Source: Cyanobacteria bacterium OH_CDB_20
Lineage (GTDB): Bacteria; Cyanobacteriota; Vampirovibrionia; Gastranaerophilales; Gastranaerophilaceae
Reading direction: 5' to 3'
Assembly (NCBI GenBank): GCA_023415935.1
Contig: JAEZIX010000030.1
Location: 1-33,720 of the forward strand
Length of the DNA stretch: 33,720 nucleotides
The notes below the pieces were generated by a model. That model did not search any database. It worked only from the letters and a program-made list of their open reading frames with translations, and was not told where the DNA came from. The position numbers and the translations under genes are program-made. Below, piece by piece: positions 7,935-15,612 of this stretch (position 1 is the stretch's first letter; the number at the start of each line of letters is the position of its first letter).

Positions 7935-8390
7935 TTATATCTGTATCTCAGCTATTTTACTAATTTTCTTTACGCATCCTTTTAGCATATCAATCATTTT
8001 TTGTTCTTCTTTTTCATCGACTAATGCGCTTATTTTATGAAAAGAAGGTTGAAGACATTTCACAATATCTTCTCTTAAATCCTCACCTTTTTTAGTCATC
8101 TCTAGTCTTTTTACGAGGCGATTGTTTTTTGTGTCGATAACTATTTTTATCAATCCCAATTCTTCAAGCGAACTTGCTATTCTACCTGTTGTTGCTCTAT
8201 CTTTGAGTATAAGTTTAGCAAGATCCCTCTGGCATATCTGGTTATTAGATGCAATAACATCAAGTGCAATAAACTCTTCAAACGATATGTCATCTGTAAT
8301 ATTTTCAAAAAGCTGCTCCGCAAAGACTTTAATGTACCTTGCAGCCAGTCTTATGTGGTAATATAAACTTTCTGTATATGATTGCTTCAT
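7935..8390 (-). CDS. MarR-family transcriptional regulator of the efflux genes
   Basis: 151 residues with the MarR winged-helix pattern. An N-terminal dimer helix is followed by Q-R-D-L-A-K-L-I-L-K-D-R-A-T-T-G-R-I (recognition helix, about residues 55-75), and the wing follows in V-I-D-T-K-N-N-R-L-V-K-R-L-E-M-T-K-K-G, the D-x-R-x-x-x-x-x-L-T-x-x-G wing motif of the family. It is the first gene of the marR-emrA-emrB operon and points away from the TolC gene, with palindromic sites between. By analogy with other MarR-efflux loci it likely represses both directions and is released by a toxic small molecule. The effector is unknown. Confidence 0.9.
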   Translation of the reverse strand: MKQSYTESLYYHIRLAARYIKVFAEQLFENITDDISFEEFIALDVIASNNQICQRDLAKLILKDRATTGRIASSLEELGLIKIVIDTKNNRLVKRLEMTKKGEDLREDIVKCLQPSFHKISALVDEKEEQKMIDMLKGCVKKISKIAEIQI

Positions 8391-8456
8391 CTGTATTTTC
8401 CATTCTTATTTCTATTCTTCTTTGAGGTTGTATTTGATACATGTTGTGAAAAAAAC

Positions 8457-8496
8457 ATGTTGCTTTTACAACATTAGTATGTTAGCATAATGCTAA
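8457..8496. promoter_or_regulatory. Divergent promoter region with two palindromic operators
   Basis: The gap between the marR start (8390) and the TolC start (8527) holds ATGTTG-6-CAACAT (8457-8474) and TTAGCAT-A-ATGCTAA (8482-8496). A plus-strand promoter TTGCTT-17-TAGCAT (8460-8488) can be fitted, with the second palindrome over its -10 box. This layout is expected for MarR repression. A further half copy, ACATGTTG, lies at 8439-8446. Confidence 0.65.
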
Positions 8497-8526
8497 AACA
8501 ACTGTCAAGCAAAGTGAGATTTTAAA

Positions 8527-9912
8527 ATGAAAAAGACGAAACTAATAACAACTGCTCTTATTTTCAGTATAAGTTTTATGAATATTAGCCCGCTATTTGC
8601 TTTTGCAGCAAAAACGGCAAAAACAGACAAAAAAGTAACACAACAAAATGCATTGAAAGCTAATGTTGTAAGCTATATCAATATGGACTGGTGGAATGTT
8701 TATAATGATGAATACTTATCAGACTATATAATGAAAGCCTTGGATAAAAATCAAGATCTTAAGATTGCGTCACTCAACGTTGAAGAAGCAAGACAGAATG
8801 TAAAAATAGGATTATCAAACGAACTTCCATCACTTTCTATTGGAGTTTCTCCATTACTTTATAAAATGCCAGGAGTCAGCAATACTGATGGATTGTTCTC
8901 TGTTCCTTTGATTGCAAGTTATGAAGCAGATATTTTTCTAAAAAATCACGACAAAACTAAAAGCTCAAAAAAACTATATGAAGCAACCCAGTTAAAGGAA
9001 AAAGCCACATATATTGCGGTTATTTCAAGTGTTGGCGCTACATACTATAACCTCGTAAAAATAGATAAATTAATTGATATTCAAGAACAGATAATAAATG
9101 ACAGAAAACAAATTTTTGATCTTATGAAACAAAGCAACAAGGAAGGAATTGTTTCTACTTCTGATCTTGTTAAAGCAGAAAAAGCATACGTTGCTTCAAC
9201 ATCTGACCTTATAGAACTAAAAAAAGCAAGAGAAATAATGCTAAATTCACTTGCCGTTTTAACCGGCGACAGCCCTGAAAATTCACATAGTTTTAAACGA
9301 ATAAACTATGACAAACTTGTTTATACAAGAAACATACCTGAATCAATTCCATCAAGCATTATCGAAAACAGACCCGACTACTTAGCAGCCGAAAAAATGG
9401 TTGAAAAAGCAGGAATTGATGTCAGAGTGGCAAAAAAAGAATTTCTGCCAACAATAAATATAATTGGACTTTTAGGATTTAACGCAGGCGGCTCTTATTC
9501 TGCAATGAACTGGAAAAATTCTTTAGCTCTTCTTGCAGGCTCTGCAATGCTTCCGATATTTACCGGAGGAAAAAGAATTGCAAACCTTAAAATTATGAAA
9601 ACAAGATATGAACAAGTGCTTCAAAACTATTACAAAACTAATCTTACAGCAATTCAAGAAGTAAACGACAGCTTAAGCAACGTAAAACTTGATAATGAAA
9701 AATTTGAGAAAAATTTAAAGACCCTTCAAATGGAACAAAAAGATTTTAAATATACAGAAGCAAAATATAACCAAGGAACAATTTCTTATTTAGATTTACT
9801 TCAGCATAAAGAAAATTTACTTGATATGCAAAAGATGGTTGTATCAAGCAAAACCAACTGTTTAATAAGTCAGATAAGTTTATATAAAGCTGTTGCAGGC
9901 GAAAACCTATAA
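8527..9912 (+). CDS. TolC-family outer-membrane efflux protein
   Basis: 461 residues. The N-terminus is a signal peptide (K-K-T-K, then a hydrophobic stretch to about residue 28 ending A-F-A-A). No lipobox cysteine is seen. Two related halves of long alpha-helical segments are interrupted by short strands: L-N-V-E-E-A-R-Q-N-V with L-P-S-L-S-I-G-V in the first, and E-N-R-P-D-Y-L-A-A-E-K with L-P-T-I-N-I-I-G in the second. R-P-D is the usual landmark of this family. It should form the trimeric outer-membrane and periplasmic channel for the EmrAB pump encoded divergently. Its presence shows a two-membrane envelope. The stop codon lies five bases from the convergent epimerase gene. Confidence 0.92.
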   Translation: MKKTKLITTALIFSISFMNISPLFAFAAKTAKTDKKVTQQNALKANVVSYINMDWWNVYNDEYLSDYIMKALDKNQDLKIASLNVEEARQNVKIGLSNELPSLSIGVSPLLYKMPGVSNTDGLFSVPLIASYEADIFLKNHDKTKSSKKLYEATQLKEKATYIAVISSVGATYYNLVKIDKLIDIQEQIINDRKQIFDLMKQSNKEGIVSTSDLVKAEKAYVASTSDLIELKKAREIMLNSLAVLTGDSPENSHSFKRINYDKLVYTRNIPESIPSSIIENRPDYLAAEKMVEKAGIDVRVAKKEFLPTINIIGLLGFNAGGSYSAMNWKNSLALLAGSAMLPIFTGGKRIANLKIMKTRYEQVLQNYYKTNLTAIQEVNDSLSNVKLDNEKFEKNLKTLQMEQKDFKYTEAKYNQGTISYLDLLQHKENLLDMQKMVVSSKTNCLISQISLYKAVAGENL

Positions 9913-9916
9913 TAAG

Positions 9917-10864
9917 CTAACTGTTCAATATCTTGTTGAGCTTTGCGGAACTAAAATCTAAGTTTGCGCTCATATGACAAACCGCGTAATATGTAGGGTC
10001 AAAAAGCGGTTTTTTAAGCTGCAAAAGGTTAGAAAGAAATGTTGAAATGCTTCCTATCATTTTTCCTAGCCACAAAGGAAGATTTAAAAACAGAACCTTT
10101 TTTTTAGGAAAATTCTTTTTTAGAACTTCTCTATAATATTCATCAATTGAAATACGCTTATCATCAATTATATTAATTGCCTGGCCATTATATTCATCAG
10201 TTTCAGATAGCTTTACAACGCAGTCAGCCAAACGCTCTACGCAAGCTAAAGGCCAGCGGTTTTTACCCTTCCATTTACCGAAATGAAAAATAAAAGGAGA
10301 AGATTTTAAAAAATCCAAGAACCTTTTTTCAAGAGTCAAATCTCCACAGCCAAAAACTGCTCCGGGACGAATTATCACATATTTTGACTGGTCTAAGTTT
10401 TCCTCGAGCCATTTTTCTGACAGAATTTTATATTTCGGATAAGGATTTATTGGATGCTGTTCGAAAGGAAGTTCTTCTTCAGTTTCGCAGTTAAAATCAT
10501 GTATTCCGTAAACATCAGTTGAAGAAATATAGATAATTTTTTCAGTCGGAATTTTTGCAAGATATTTTATAGGCTCAAAATTAACTTTCCTAAAAAGTTC
10601 TTCGCTGCCAATATCTGAGGAAATAGCTGCCGCATGAACCAGAATCTGAGGTTTAAAATCGAGTAATGCCCACAAAACAGATCTTCTTGATTTAATATCA
10701 GCTTTAATAACCTTTGCACCAATATTCTTAAGCTCTTCGGGATAATTTTCGTGAATCATAGCACAAACTTTAAACCCTTTTTTCAAAAAGCTTTTTACGA
10801 TATTTAGACCAATAAAACCTCCGGCTCCAGTAACTAGAACCGTTTTCTTATTTAATGACTCCAT
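9917..10864 (-). CDS. NAD-dependent epimerase/dehydratase (extended SDR)
   Basis: 315 residues with the extended short-chain dehydrogenase layout: NAD-binding G-A-G-G-F-I-G at about residues 13-19, the serine region I-S-S-T-D-V-Y-G near 113, the catalytic Y-P-K-Y-K near 142, and I-I-R-P-G-A-V-F-G. The C-terminal part has a hydrophobic stretch (L-P-L-W-L-G-K-M-I-G-S) often seen in members acting on lipid or sterol-like substrates. The start codon lies inside the last codons of the upstream alpha-oxoamine synthase (17-base overlap), so the two work in one pathway. Reduction of a 3-keto lipid product, as in bacterial sphingolipid synthesis, is possible; nucleotide-sugar modification is the alternative. 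The specific reaction is not determined. Confidence 0.85.
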   Translation of the reverse strand: MESLNKKTVLVTGAGGFIGLNIVKSFLKKGFKVCAMIHENYPEELKNIGAKVIKADIKSRRSVLWALLDFKPQILVHAAAISSDIGSEELFRKVNFEPIKYLAKIPTEKIIYISSTDVYGIHDFNCETEEELPFEQHPINPYPKYKILSEKWLEENLDQSKYVIIRPGAVFGCGDLTLEKRFLDFLKSSPFIFHFGKWKGKNRWPLACVERLADCVVKLSETDEYNGQAINIIDDKRISIDEYYREVLKKNFPKKKVLFLNLPLWLGKMIGSISTFLSNLLQLKKPLFDPTYYAVCHMSANLDFSSAKLNKILNS

Positions 10865-12119
10865 ATTTTTTGCCCATTTCAGCTAAAATATCAACTGCTG
10901 CATCAATTTGTTCATAAGACAAATCTTTCATTGAGCAAAGCCTTAATCTACACTCTTTGCGCCTTACAGCAGGATAAGTAACTATATTTACATACAAACC
11001 ATTTTGCCTCAGATCAGAATACATCTGAAACAAAACCGTTTCATCATAAATCATAACAGGCACAATAGCAGACTGAGAATGGCCGATATCAAAACCTTCT
11101 TCAATAAGTCTTGATTTTAAATATTCTGTTTTTTGCATAAGCTCATCGCGTCCTGCTAAATCAGCCTCAAGAAGTTTAAAAACCTCGTTTAAGCCTGCTG
11201 CAACGGGTGCAGGAAGTGCCGTTGAAAAGAAATAAGTTCTTGCATAAAGCCTCAGATACTGCACAATTTCTCTTGAAGCAGCGCAATATCCCCCAAGCCC
11301 ACCAGGGCCTTTGCTAAGCATACCTACATGAAGATCGACTTTATCCATAAGCCCGTAGTGTTCGGCTGTTCCTTTACCAGTAGGACCTACAACACCCACC
11401 CCATGGGCATCATCAACCATTACACGTGCATTATATTTTTGTGCCAATTCTACTATTTTATCCAGTTTAGCCATATCTCCGTCCATAGAGAAAACGCCAT
11501 CTGTTATTATTAATCTGCCTGTTTGAGTATCTGGAATTTTAGATAAAATTCTTTCCAAATATTTCATATCAGCATGTGGATAAACCTTTATATCAGCACC
11601 TGAAAGCCTACATCCATCAAATATCGAGGCGTGGTTGGCGCTATCATTGATAATAACATCGCCTGGTCCGCACAAAGCAGAAACTATTCCGACATTAGCT
11701 GCATATCCTCCAGGGAAAACAATACAATCTTCAACTCCATAGAATTTTGCAATTCTATCTTCAAGTTCTCTATGTATATCAGTAATCCCGGCATAATTAG
11801 ACACAGCGCCCATTCCATAGCCATACTTTTCAAGAGCTTCCCTTGCTGCTTCCATAACCTGAGGATGTGTGGACAAATTCAGGTAAGAATTGGAGCCTAA
11901 CATTATTACAGGATGGATTTTACCATCTTTTTCTCTTATTTCTGAATCAGGCCTGACCTTGTTCATCGTAACCATACCAAGGGCTTCATTACCCGTTAAT
12001 ATATCACTCGACAGGACGTCATCCAGTCGTTTTGTTTTGTCAAATAAGTCTTCACCAGCCAGCGTATCCGCAAAATTTTCGAACTTAATATTCATACTTG
12101 TTTTCGGGTCTAAGAACAT
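10848..12119 (-). CDS. Alpha-oxoamine synthase (PLP-dependent; KBL/BioF/serine palmitoyltransferase family)
   Basis: 423 residues. PLP-family marks are clear: G-S-N-S-Y-L-N-L near residue 75, H-A-S-I-F-D-G, the cofactor aspartate and histidine in V-D-D-A-H-G-V-G-V-V-G, and the Schiff-base lysine in M-L-S-K-G-P-G-G-L-G-G-Y. Enzymes of this family condense an amino acid with an acyl-CoA or acyl-ACP and lose CO2. The closest reading is between 2-amino-3-ketobutyrate CoA ligase and serine palmitoyltransferase; no bio genes lie nearby, which speaks against BioF. A long N-terminal extension of about 60 residues precedes the catalytic fold. GGGGAG stands six bases before the ATG, and a TATAAT at 12158-12153 may be its -10 box. 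Confidence 0.88.
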   Translation of the reverse strand: MFLDPKTSMNIKFENFADTLAGEDLFDKTKRLDDVLSSDILTGNEALGMVTMNKVRPDSEIREKDGKIHPVIMLGSNSYLNLSTHPQVMEAAREALEKYGYGMGAVSNYAGITDIHRELEDRIAKFYGVEDCIVFPGGYAANVGIVSALCGPGDVIINDSANHASIFDGCRLSGADIKVYPHADMKYLERILSKIPDTQTGRLIITDGVFSMDGDMAKLDKIVELAQKYNARVMVDDAHGVGVVGPTGKGTAEHYGLMDKVDLHVGMLSKGPGGLGGYCAASREIVQYLRLYARTYFFSTALPAPVAAGLNEVFKLLEADLAGRDELMQKTEYLKSRLIEEGFDIGHSQSAIVPVMIYDETVLFQMYSDLRQNGLYVNIVTYPAVRRKECRLRLCSMKDLSYEQIDAAVDILAEMGKKYGVIK

Positions 12120-12345
12120 AATATACTCCCCACTATATTTCGGTTACTGCACATTATATCCTCCATCATCGTGAATAATAATATAGAACATGCTATGCCC
12201 AAGTAGGTATGCAATCTAATTTAAAACTTCAAAAGAGTTTAAAATGACTATACAATTGAAATTTTGTAAAGAATAAGTATATGTATTAGCAAATTTTTTT
12301 TGCTCGGCACTTAAAACATAATAACTACAGAGAGAAAGAGAAATT

Positions 12346-13026
12346 ATGATAAATAAATTGTGCGGTTTTCCAATATCATTTAGAGGCGCTTTTGAAGACA
12401 AAATGGCTTCAATTCCTGAACTTGATGAAAAATATACGACCCCCGAGCAGAGAGCTAAAACTGTCACAATATTAGGAAGTTCAAAACCAGCAGATGGAAT
12501 TTTAAACGCAATGGATTTGTGCTCAAAACTTACTGCTGATTTAGTTCGAGGTGGATACAATATCCAAACAGGCTGTGGAGCTAACGGGATAATGGGGATG
12601 GCTTATAACGCTGCAAAAGAAAATTCAACAAGAGATATTGAAACAGGCAAACCCAAACAAAATATTGCAATAATAATGCAGCCGGCATGGGGAGATGAAG
12701 ACCTTGACAACTGCACCCCGATAGGCAAAGCAACCTCTGAAAACGAAAGACTTACAAAATTCAGAAAAACATCTGATACCTTTGTTGTTTTCCCTGGTAG
12801 CGCCACTACTATTGAAGAAACCGCATTATTAATACAGCAGAACGAATATTCTCGCAAAGACACCCCTCTTAAAAAAATAATATTGGTGGGGAATGAATTT
12901 TTCAGCGGATTAAAACAACAATATCAAAAACTTTTCGATTCAAAACTCTTAAAACACTCTCCTGATGAGCTGTTTACCGTTTTAGACTCTGAAGAAGAAA
13001 TCTTACAAGAAATTTCAGAAAAATAA
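12346..13026 (+). CDS. LOG-family-like (Rossmann, 'lysine decarboxylase-like') protein
   Basis: 226 residues. V-T-I-L-G-S-S-K-P at about residue 40, G-G-Y-N-I-Q-T-G-C-G-A-N-G-I-M near 70, and F-V-V-F-P-G-S-A-T-T-I-E-E near 145 follow the layout of LOG/YgdH proteins, which cleave nucleoside monophosphates (cytokinin-type phosphoribohydrolases). The hallmark P-G-G-x-G-T-x-x-E is changed to P-G-S-A-T-T-I-E-E, so the usual activity is uncertain. About 36 extra residues stand before the fold and include P-I-S-F-R-G. The gene stands alone at the left edge of the accessory island. Its ribosome-binding site is weak (AGAGAAA). Confidence 0.75.
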   Translation: MINKLCGFPISFRGAFEDKMASIPELDEKYTTPEQRAKTVTILGSSKPADGILNAMDLCSKLTADLVRGGYNIQTGCGANGIMGMAYNAAKENSTRDIETGKPKQNIAIIMQPAWGDEDLDNCTPIGKATSENERLTKFRKTSDTFVVFPGSATTIEETALLIQQNEYSRKDTPLKKIILVGNEFFSGLKQQYQKLFDSKLLKHSPDELFTVLDSEEEILQEISEK

Positions 13027-13163
13027 ATAATTCTTAGCTTTTGACGAAATGAACTCAAAAATAATAAAAAAAGACTTGTTGCTTAAATAACATTATTTTT
13101 AATTTATTGATAGATGTTTATTTTCATGCTAAATATTTAAAAAATTCTTTAATGGAGTTGGTT

Positions 13164-14162
13164 GTGAAAGAGATTGATATTAATAATAATTCTAGAATTG
13201 ATGTTTTTGATACCTTAAAAGGAATTGGTATAATTTTTGTAATCCTAGGACATTATTCTTTTGATAGTTCTTTAATTAAATTTATCTATTCTTTCCATAT
13301 GCCTTTATTTTTCCTAATAAGTGGTTGCTTATATTCTACAAAGATTGAGCTTTCTTTTACAAAAACTGTAAAAAAATTATTTTTTAAAATAATAATACCT
13401 TACGTGTTATTCGTCCTTATATCTCTTTTGGTATGTCATGAACACGGGGATTTAATCAAACGTCTTTTTTATATTCGAGCAATGGGGCCTAATGAAGCCT
13501 TGTGGTTTTTACCATTATATGTAATTGTAGTATCAACTTTTGTAGCCATTTTGCAATTCTTAAAAAAATATATTTTGATAGATTATGCAATATATCTATT
13601 ATGTGTAGTAAGTATAATGATAACTCCCAAATTTCAGCAAATATTTCCTGATGCTTGTATATTAATGTTAGGAGTTTTGCCAGTGGCAGTGGCCTTCATG
13701 TGTATTGGCTATGAATTTTATAAAAATAAGACATTTTTATATAGAAATGATAGTTTTGTTTCTTTTATCCTTTTTGGTATAGGTATAATTATTTTGGCAT
13801 ATGCTCCTATAGCAAATATTGCAAATATTAATTCTTATTTATATTTTCCTTGCGCCTTATGTTTTTGTTATCCCCTTTATCATGTTGCAAATAATATTAA
13901 ATCAAAATTCCTTATATTTGTTGGTAAAAATTCAATCCTATATTTAGGTTTACATTCTTTAATTGCTGATATTTGCAATAAACAACAATACATTTATTGG
14001 TTTAGCGAACATTTCGACGGATTAATGTTATGGATCTTGAAAATTATAATTATTACAGCCCTTACCACTGTTATTATTTATTGCTGTAATTACTTTATTA
14101 TTAAAATAAATAGAATAGTATCTAAACTTTTAAATAAGAATTTGTTAAAGAATGGTTTGTAA
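13164..14162 (+). CDS. Acyltransferase-3 family membrane protein
   Basis: The N-terminus R-I-D-V-F-D-T-L-K-G-I-G-I-I-F-V-I-L-G-H is the hallmark of integral-membrane O-acyltransferases (acyltransferase-3), with the catalytic histidine in L-G-H and the second landmark F-H-M-P-L-F-F-L-I-S-G. About ten hydrophobic helices follow. Such enzymes acetylate or acylate extracellular sugars. The frame is open from a TTG at 13107 and an ATG at 13152, but the GTG at 13164 is preferred because GGAG stands six bases upstream and the conserved start then comes ten residues in, as usual. That gives 332 residues. It is the first module of the accessory island and is followed by a terminator and tRNA-like repeat A. 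Confidence 0.85.
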   Translation: MKEIDINNNSRIDVFDTLKGIGIIFVILGHYSFDSSLIKFIYSFHMPLFFLISGCLYSTKIELSFTKTVKKLFFKIIIPYVLFVLISLLVCHEHGDLIKRLFYIRAMGPNEALWFLPLYVIVVSTFVAILQFLKKYILIDYAIYLLCVVSIMITPKFQQIFPDACILMLGVLPVAVAFMCIGYEFYKNKTFLYRNDSFVSFILFGIGIIILAYAPIANIANINSYLYFPCALCFCYPLYHVANNIKSKFLIFVGKNSILYLGLHSLIADICNKQQYIYWFSEHFDGLMLWILKIIIITALTTVIIYCCNYFIIKINRIVSKLLNKNLLKNGL

Positions 14163-14205
14163 GTTTCTAGGATAAGGTAAATTTTACCCACCAAAATAAA
14201 AACAA

Positions 14206-14231
14206 AAAGAGCTCCAATTGGAACTCTTTTT
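14206..14231. terminator. Terminator hairpin of repeat unit A
   Basis: AAAGAGCTCC-AATT-GGAACTCTTT with one mismatch, A run before and T run after, so it can stop transcription both ways. It follows the acyltransferase by 43 bases and directly precedes tRNA-like repeat A. Confidence 0.75.
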
Positions 14232-14232
14232 A

Positions 14233-14340
14233 TGGTGGAGCAAAAGCTACAAAACTCGAACTTTTTATCGTGTATAAAAGAAATATTTTCAGCGTTAAAA
14301 GATTCCGAAACAGTTTTACTTTTAGAGAAATTTAAAATTT
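14233..14340 (-). repeat. tRNA 3'-end-like repeat A (diverged)
   Basis: Read on the plus strand: TGG (twice), seven bases ending AAAG, five bases, AA, then ACTCGAA-CTTTT. This is the reverse complement of a tRNA end (CCA, acceptor arm, T-loop TTCGAGT), as in repeats B and C. The flanking AGATTCCGAAACAG also resembles the corresponding part of B. No complete tRNA cloverleaf can be folded. No protein-coding frame is visible in this gap between 14162 and 14399. Confidence 0.55.
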
Positions 14341-14398
14341 TAAAAATGAGTGCATAAATATTATGTTAAAATTAAATTATAATTATTTATGAGGTCTT

Positions 14399-15100
14399 AT
14401 GAATAAAAAATATGCTGGATTTATGAAATTTGGCAAAAAAGAACACATGCAAGAATTTTATTCAAAGGGTGAACTATATCTAAATACTTTTAAATACTTT
14501 GAAGCGTTAGAAAATTGTGGAGATGGTCGGGCAGATAAAAATGAATATTCAAAAAGGCATTATTCTGGTGACGGAATTATCGGACATACATTTACTTTTT
14601 CATCCGGAGATAAAACACTCACATTTAAAGGTGGAGTTGAGGTAAAGAGTATTACTGAAAAAGAAGAGAACATAAATAAATACACTCATTTATATTGTTT
14701 ATCTGCAATCGATGTCGATTGGTCAATCAAAAATAATTTAATAATTAATCCTAAAAATTTTGCCCCGCAAAAAGATTACGTGGTCTTCATTCATAAGCCT
14801 GATGAGTTTTACAAGAAATTGTATAAAACATTGACGAAGGTTAAAAGATTAAAAAAGAATTTTAGACTTGATTATATTGAATATGTAGACCCATTAAAAT
14901 ATTCTGGGGATATGGGTTGTTTTAAGAAATTTAATGAATATGAATATCAAAATGAATACAGATTGGCAATAAAATTTTTGAATTATGAACCCCAACGAAT
15001 ATACATAGGGTCTCTTGTTAATGTCGCCTACCCTCCAATGACAAAAGATGATTTTTATAAATTAGAAATTGGTCTTGGAAGCCATATTATAAAAGCATAA
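14399..15100 (+). CDS. Hypothetical protein, 233 aa
   Basis: I cannot name this family. The protein is soluble and rich in aromatic and lysine residues. The N-terminus (Y-A-G-F-M-K-F-G-K-K-E-H-M-Q-E-F, then G-E-L-Y-L-N-T-F-K-Y-F) and the late segment Y-E-Y-Q-N-E-Y-R-L-A-I-K recall uncharacterised single-domain proteins that I remember from accessory and defence regions, but no catalytic motif is clear. TATAAT at 14378-14383 gives a promoter -10 box, and GAGG stands four bases before the ATG. A 59-residue ORF follows after 62 bases, probably as a partner. The pair sits between repeats A and B. Codon use is more AT-rich than in housekeeping genes such as fusA. Confidence 0.75.
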   Translation: MNKKYAGFMKFGKKEHMQEFYSKGELYLNTFKYFEALENCGDGRADKNEYSKRHYSGDGIIGHTFTFSSGDKTLTFKGGVEVKSITEKEENINKYTHLYCLSAIDVDWSIKNNLIINPKNFAPQKDYVVFIHKPDEFYKKLYKTLTKVKRLKKNFRLDYIEYVDPLKYSGDMGCFKKFNEYEYQNEYRLAIKFLNYEPQRIYIGSLVNVAYPPMTKDDFYKLEIGLGSHIIKA

Positions 15101-15162
15101 TCATTTTAAAGGTGTTATATTCTTCCATTCTCTTTTTTTAATAAAAAAGAAAGGAATAAGTT

Positions 15163-15342
15163 ATGACAAAAAAAGAAACTAAAACAGTAATTATTTTTGA
15201 TGATGAAGATTATTCCCCTGAGGAATGTTCTTATTTGTATGGAAGATTTTTCCATGCGTTATCAAAATTAGCAAAAAAAGAAATCCCTGAAAAGCTTATA
15301 CAAAAGGTGTTTCCACCTGAAATGTTCAAAAATGAGAAATAA
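15163..15342 (+). CDS. Small hypothetical protein, 59 aa
   Basis: A short reading frame with a good ribosome-binding site (AAAGGA seven bases before the ATG). The product starts M-T-K-K-E-T-K-T-V-I-I-F-D-D-E-D-Y and continues with an amphipathic helix (F-F-H-A-L-S-K-L-A-K-K-E). The acidic and then helical composition would suit an antitoxin or small accessory partner of the preceding gene, but no family is recognised and the toxin-antitoxin idea is a guess. It lies 62 bases after the 233-residue gene, in the same orientation. Confidence 0.6.
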   Translation: MTKKETKTVIIFDDEDYSPEECSYLYGRFFHALSKLAKKEIPEKLIQKVFPPEMFKNEK

Positions 15343-15457
15343 GCAAATGTTCGAACTTCGGGAATTGAATGTTATGTTTGAGTTATAGCGATTTGTGTTA
15401 ATGTTTTTAGAAAAGGTGTCAGCCCGAAAACGCAGAACTCGAAAGAATTAGACACTA

Positions 15458-15482
15458 AAAAAGAGCCTTTACGGCTCTTTTT
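15458..15482. terminator. Terminator hairpin of repeat unit B
   Basis: AAAAAGAGCC-TTTAC-GGCTCTTTTT is a perfect ten-pair stem with A and T runs on both sides. It separates the 59-residue gene from the convergent DUF262 gene. The stretch before it (15343-15457) has no gene; it holds GTTCGAACTT (15349-15358) and the distant pair GTGTC/GACAC. Confidence 0.8.
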
Positions 15483-15486
15483 ATAA

Positions 15487-15590
15487 ATGGTGGTGTGAAA
15501 GAGGCGAAACTCGAACTTTTAGTAAGTAGTTTAATCGCCAAATTTAAGACTTCGAAAGTAATTACAGCATTTTTGGAAGTAAATACCTAC
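15487..15590 (-). repeat. tRNA 3'-end-like repeat B
   Basis: The first 42 bases are identical to repeat C (17248 on), and the rest stays clearly similar for about 55 bases more. Plus strand: ATGG, TGG-T-GTGAAAG (CCA end and acceptor arm), AGGCG, AA, ACTCGAA (T-loop), CTTTT. GGCGA and TCGCC, conserved in both copies, can pair across the element. It starts directly after a terminator, as the real tRNA-Leu terminator is placed beside its tRNA. The full cloverleaf is missing. Confidence 0.7.
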
Positions 15591-15612
15591 CTAAAAAAAT
15601 ATGCTTGATAAT

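Noticed and set aside
10848..12119. Firm naming as serine palmitoyltransferase or as kbl
   Set aside because: The lysine motif and flanking blocks are intermediate between the two, so only the family is given.
13107..13163. TTG or ATG starts upstream for the acyltransferase
   Set aside because: The ribosome-binding site GGAG is best placed for the GTG at 13164, and the conserved N-terminus begins ten residues later.
15487..15590. Complete functional tRNA gene in repeat B (and C)
   Set aside because: Only the CCA end, acceptor-like stretch and T-loop can be matched; the T-stem does not pair, and D- and anticodon arms cannot be found.
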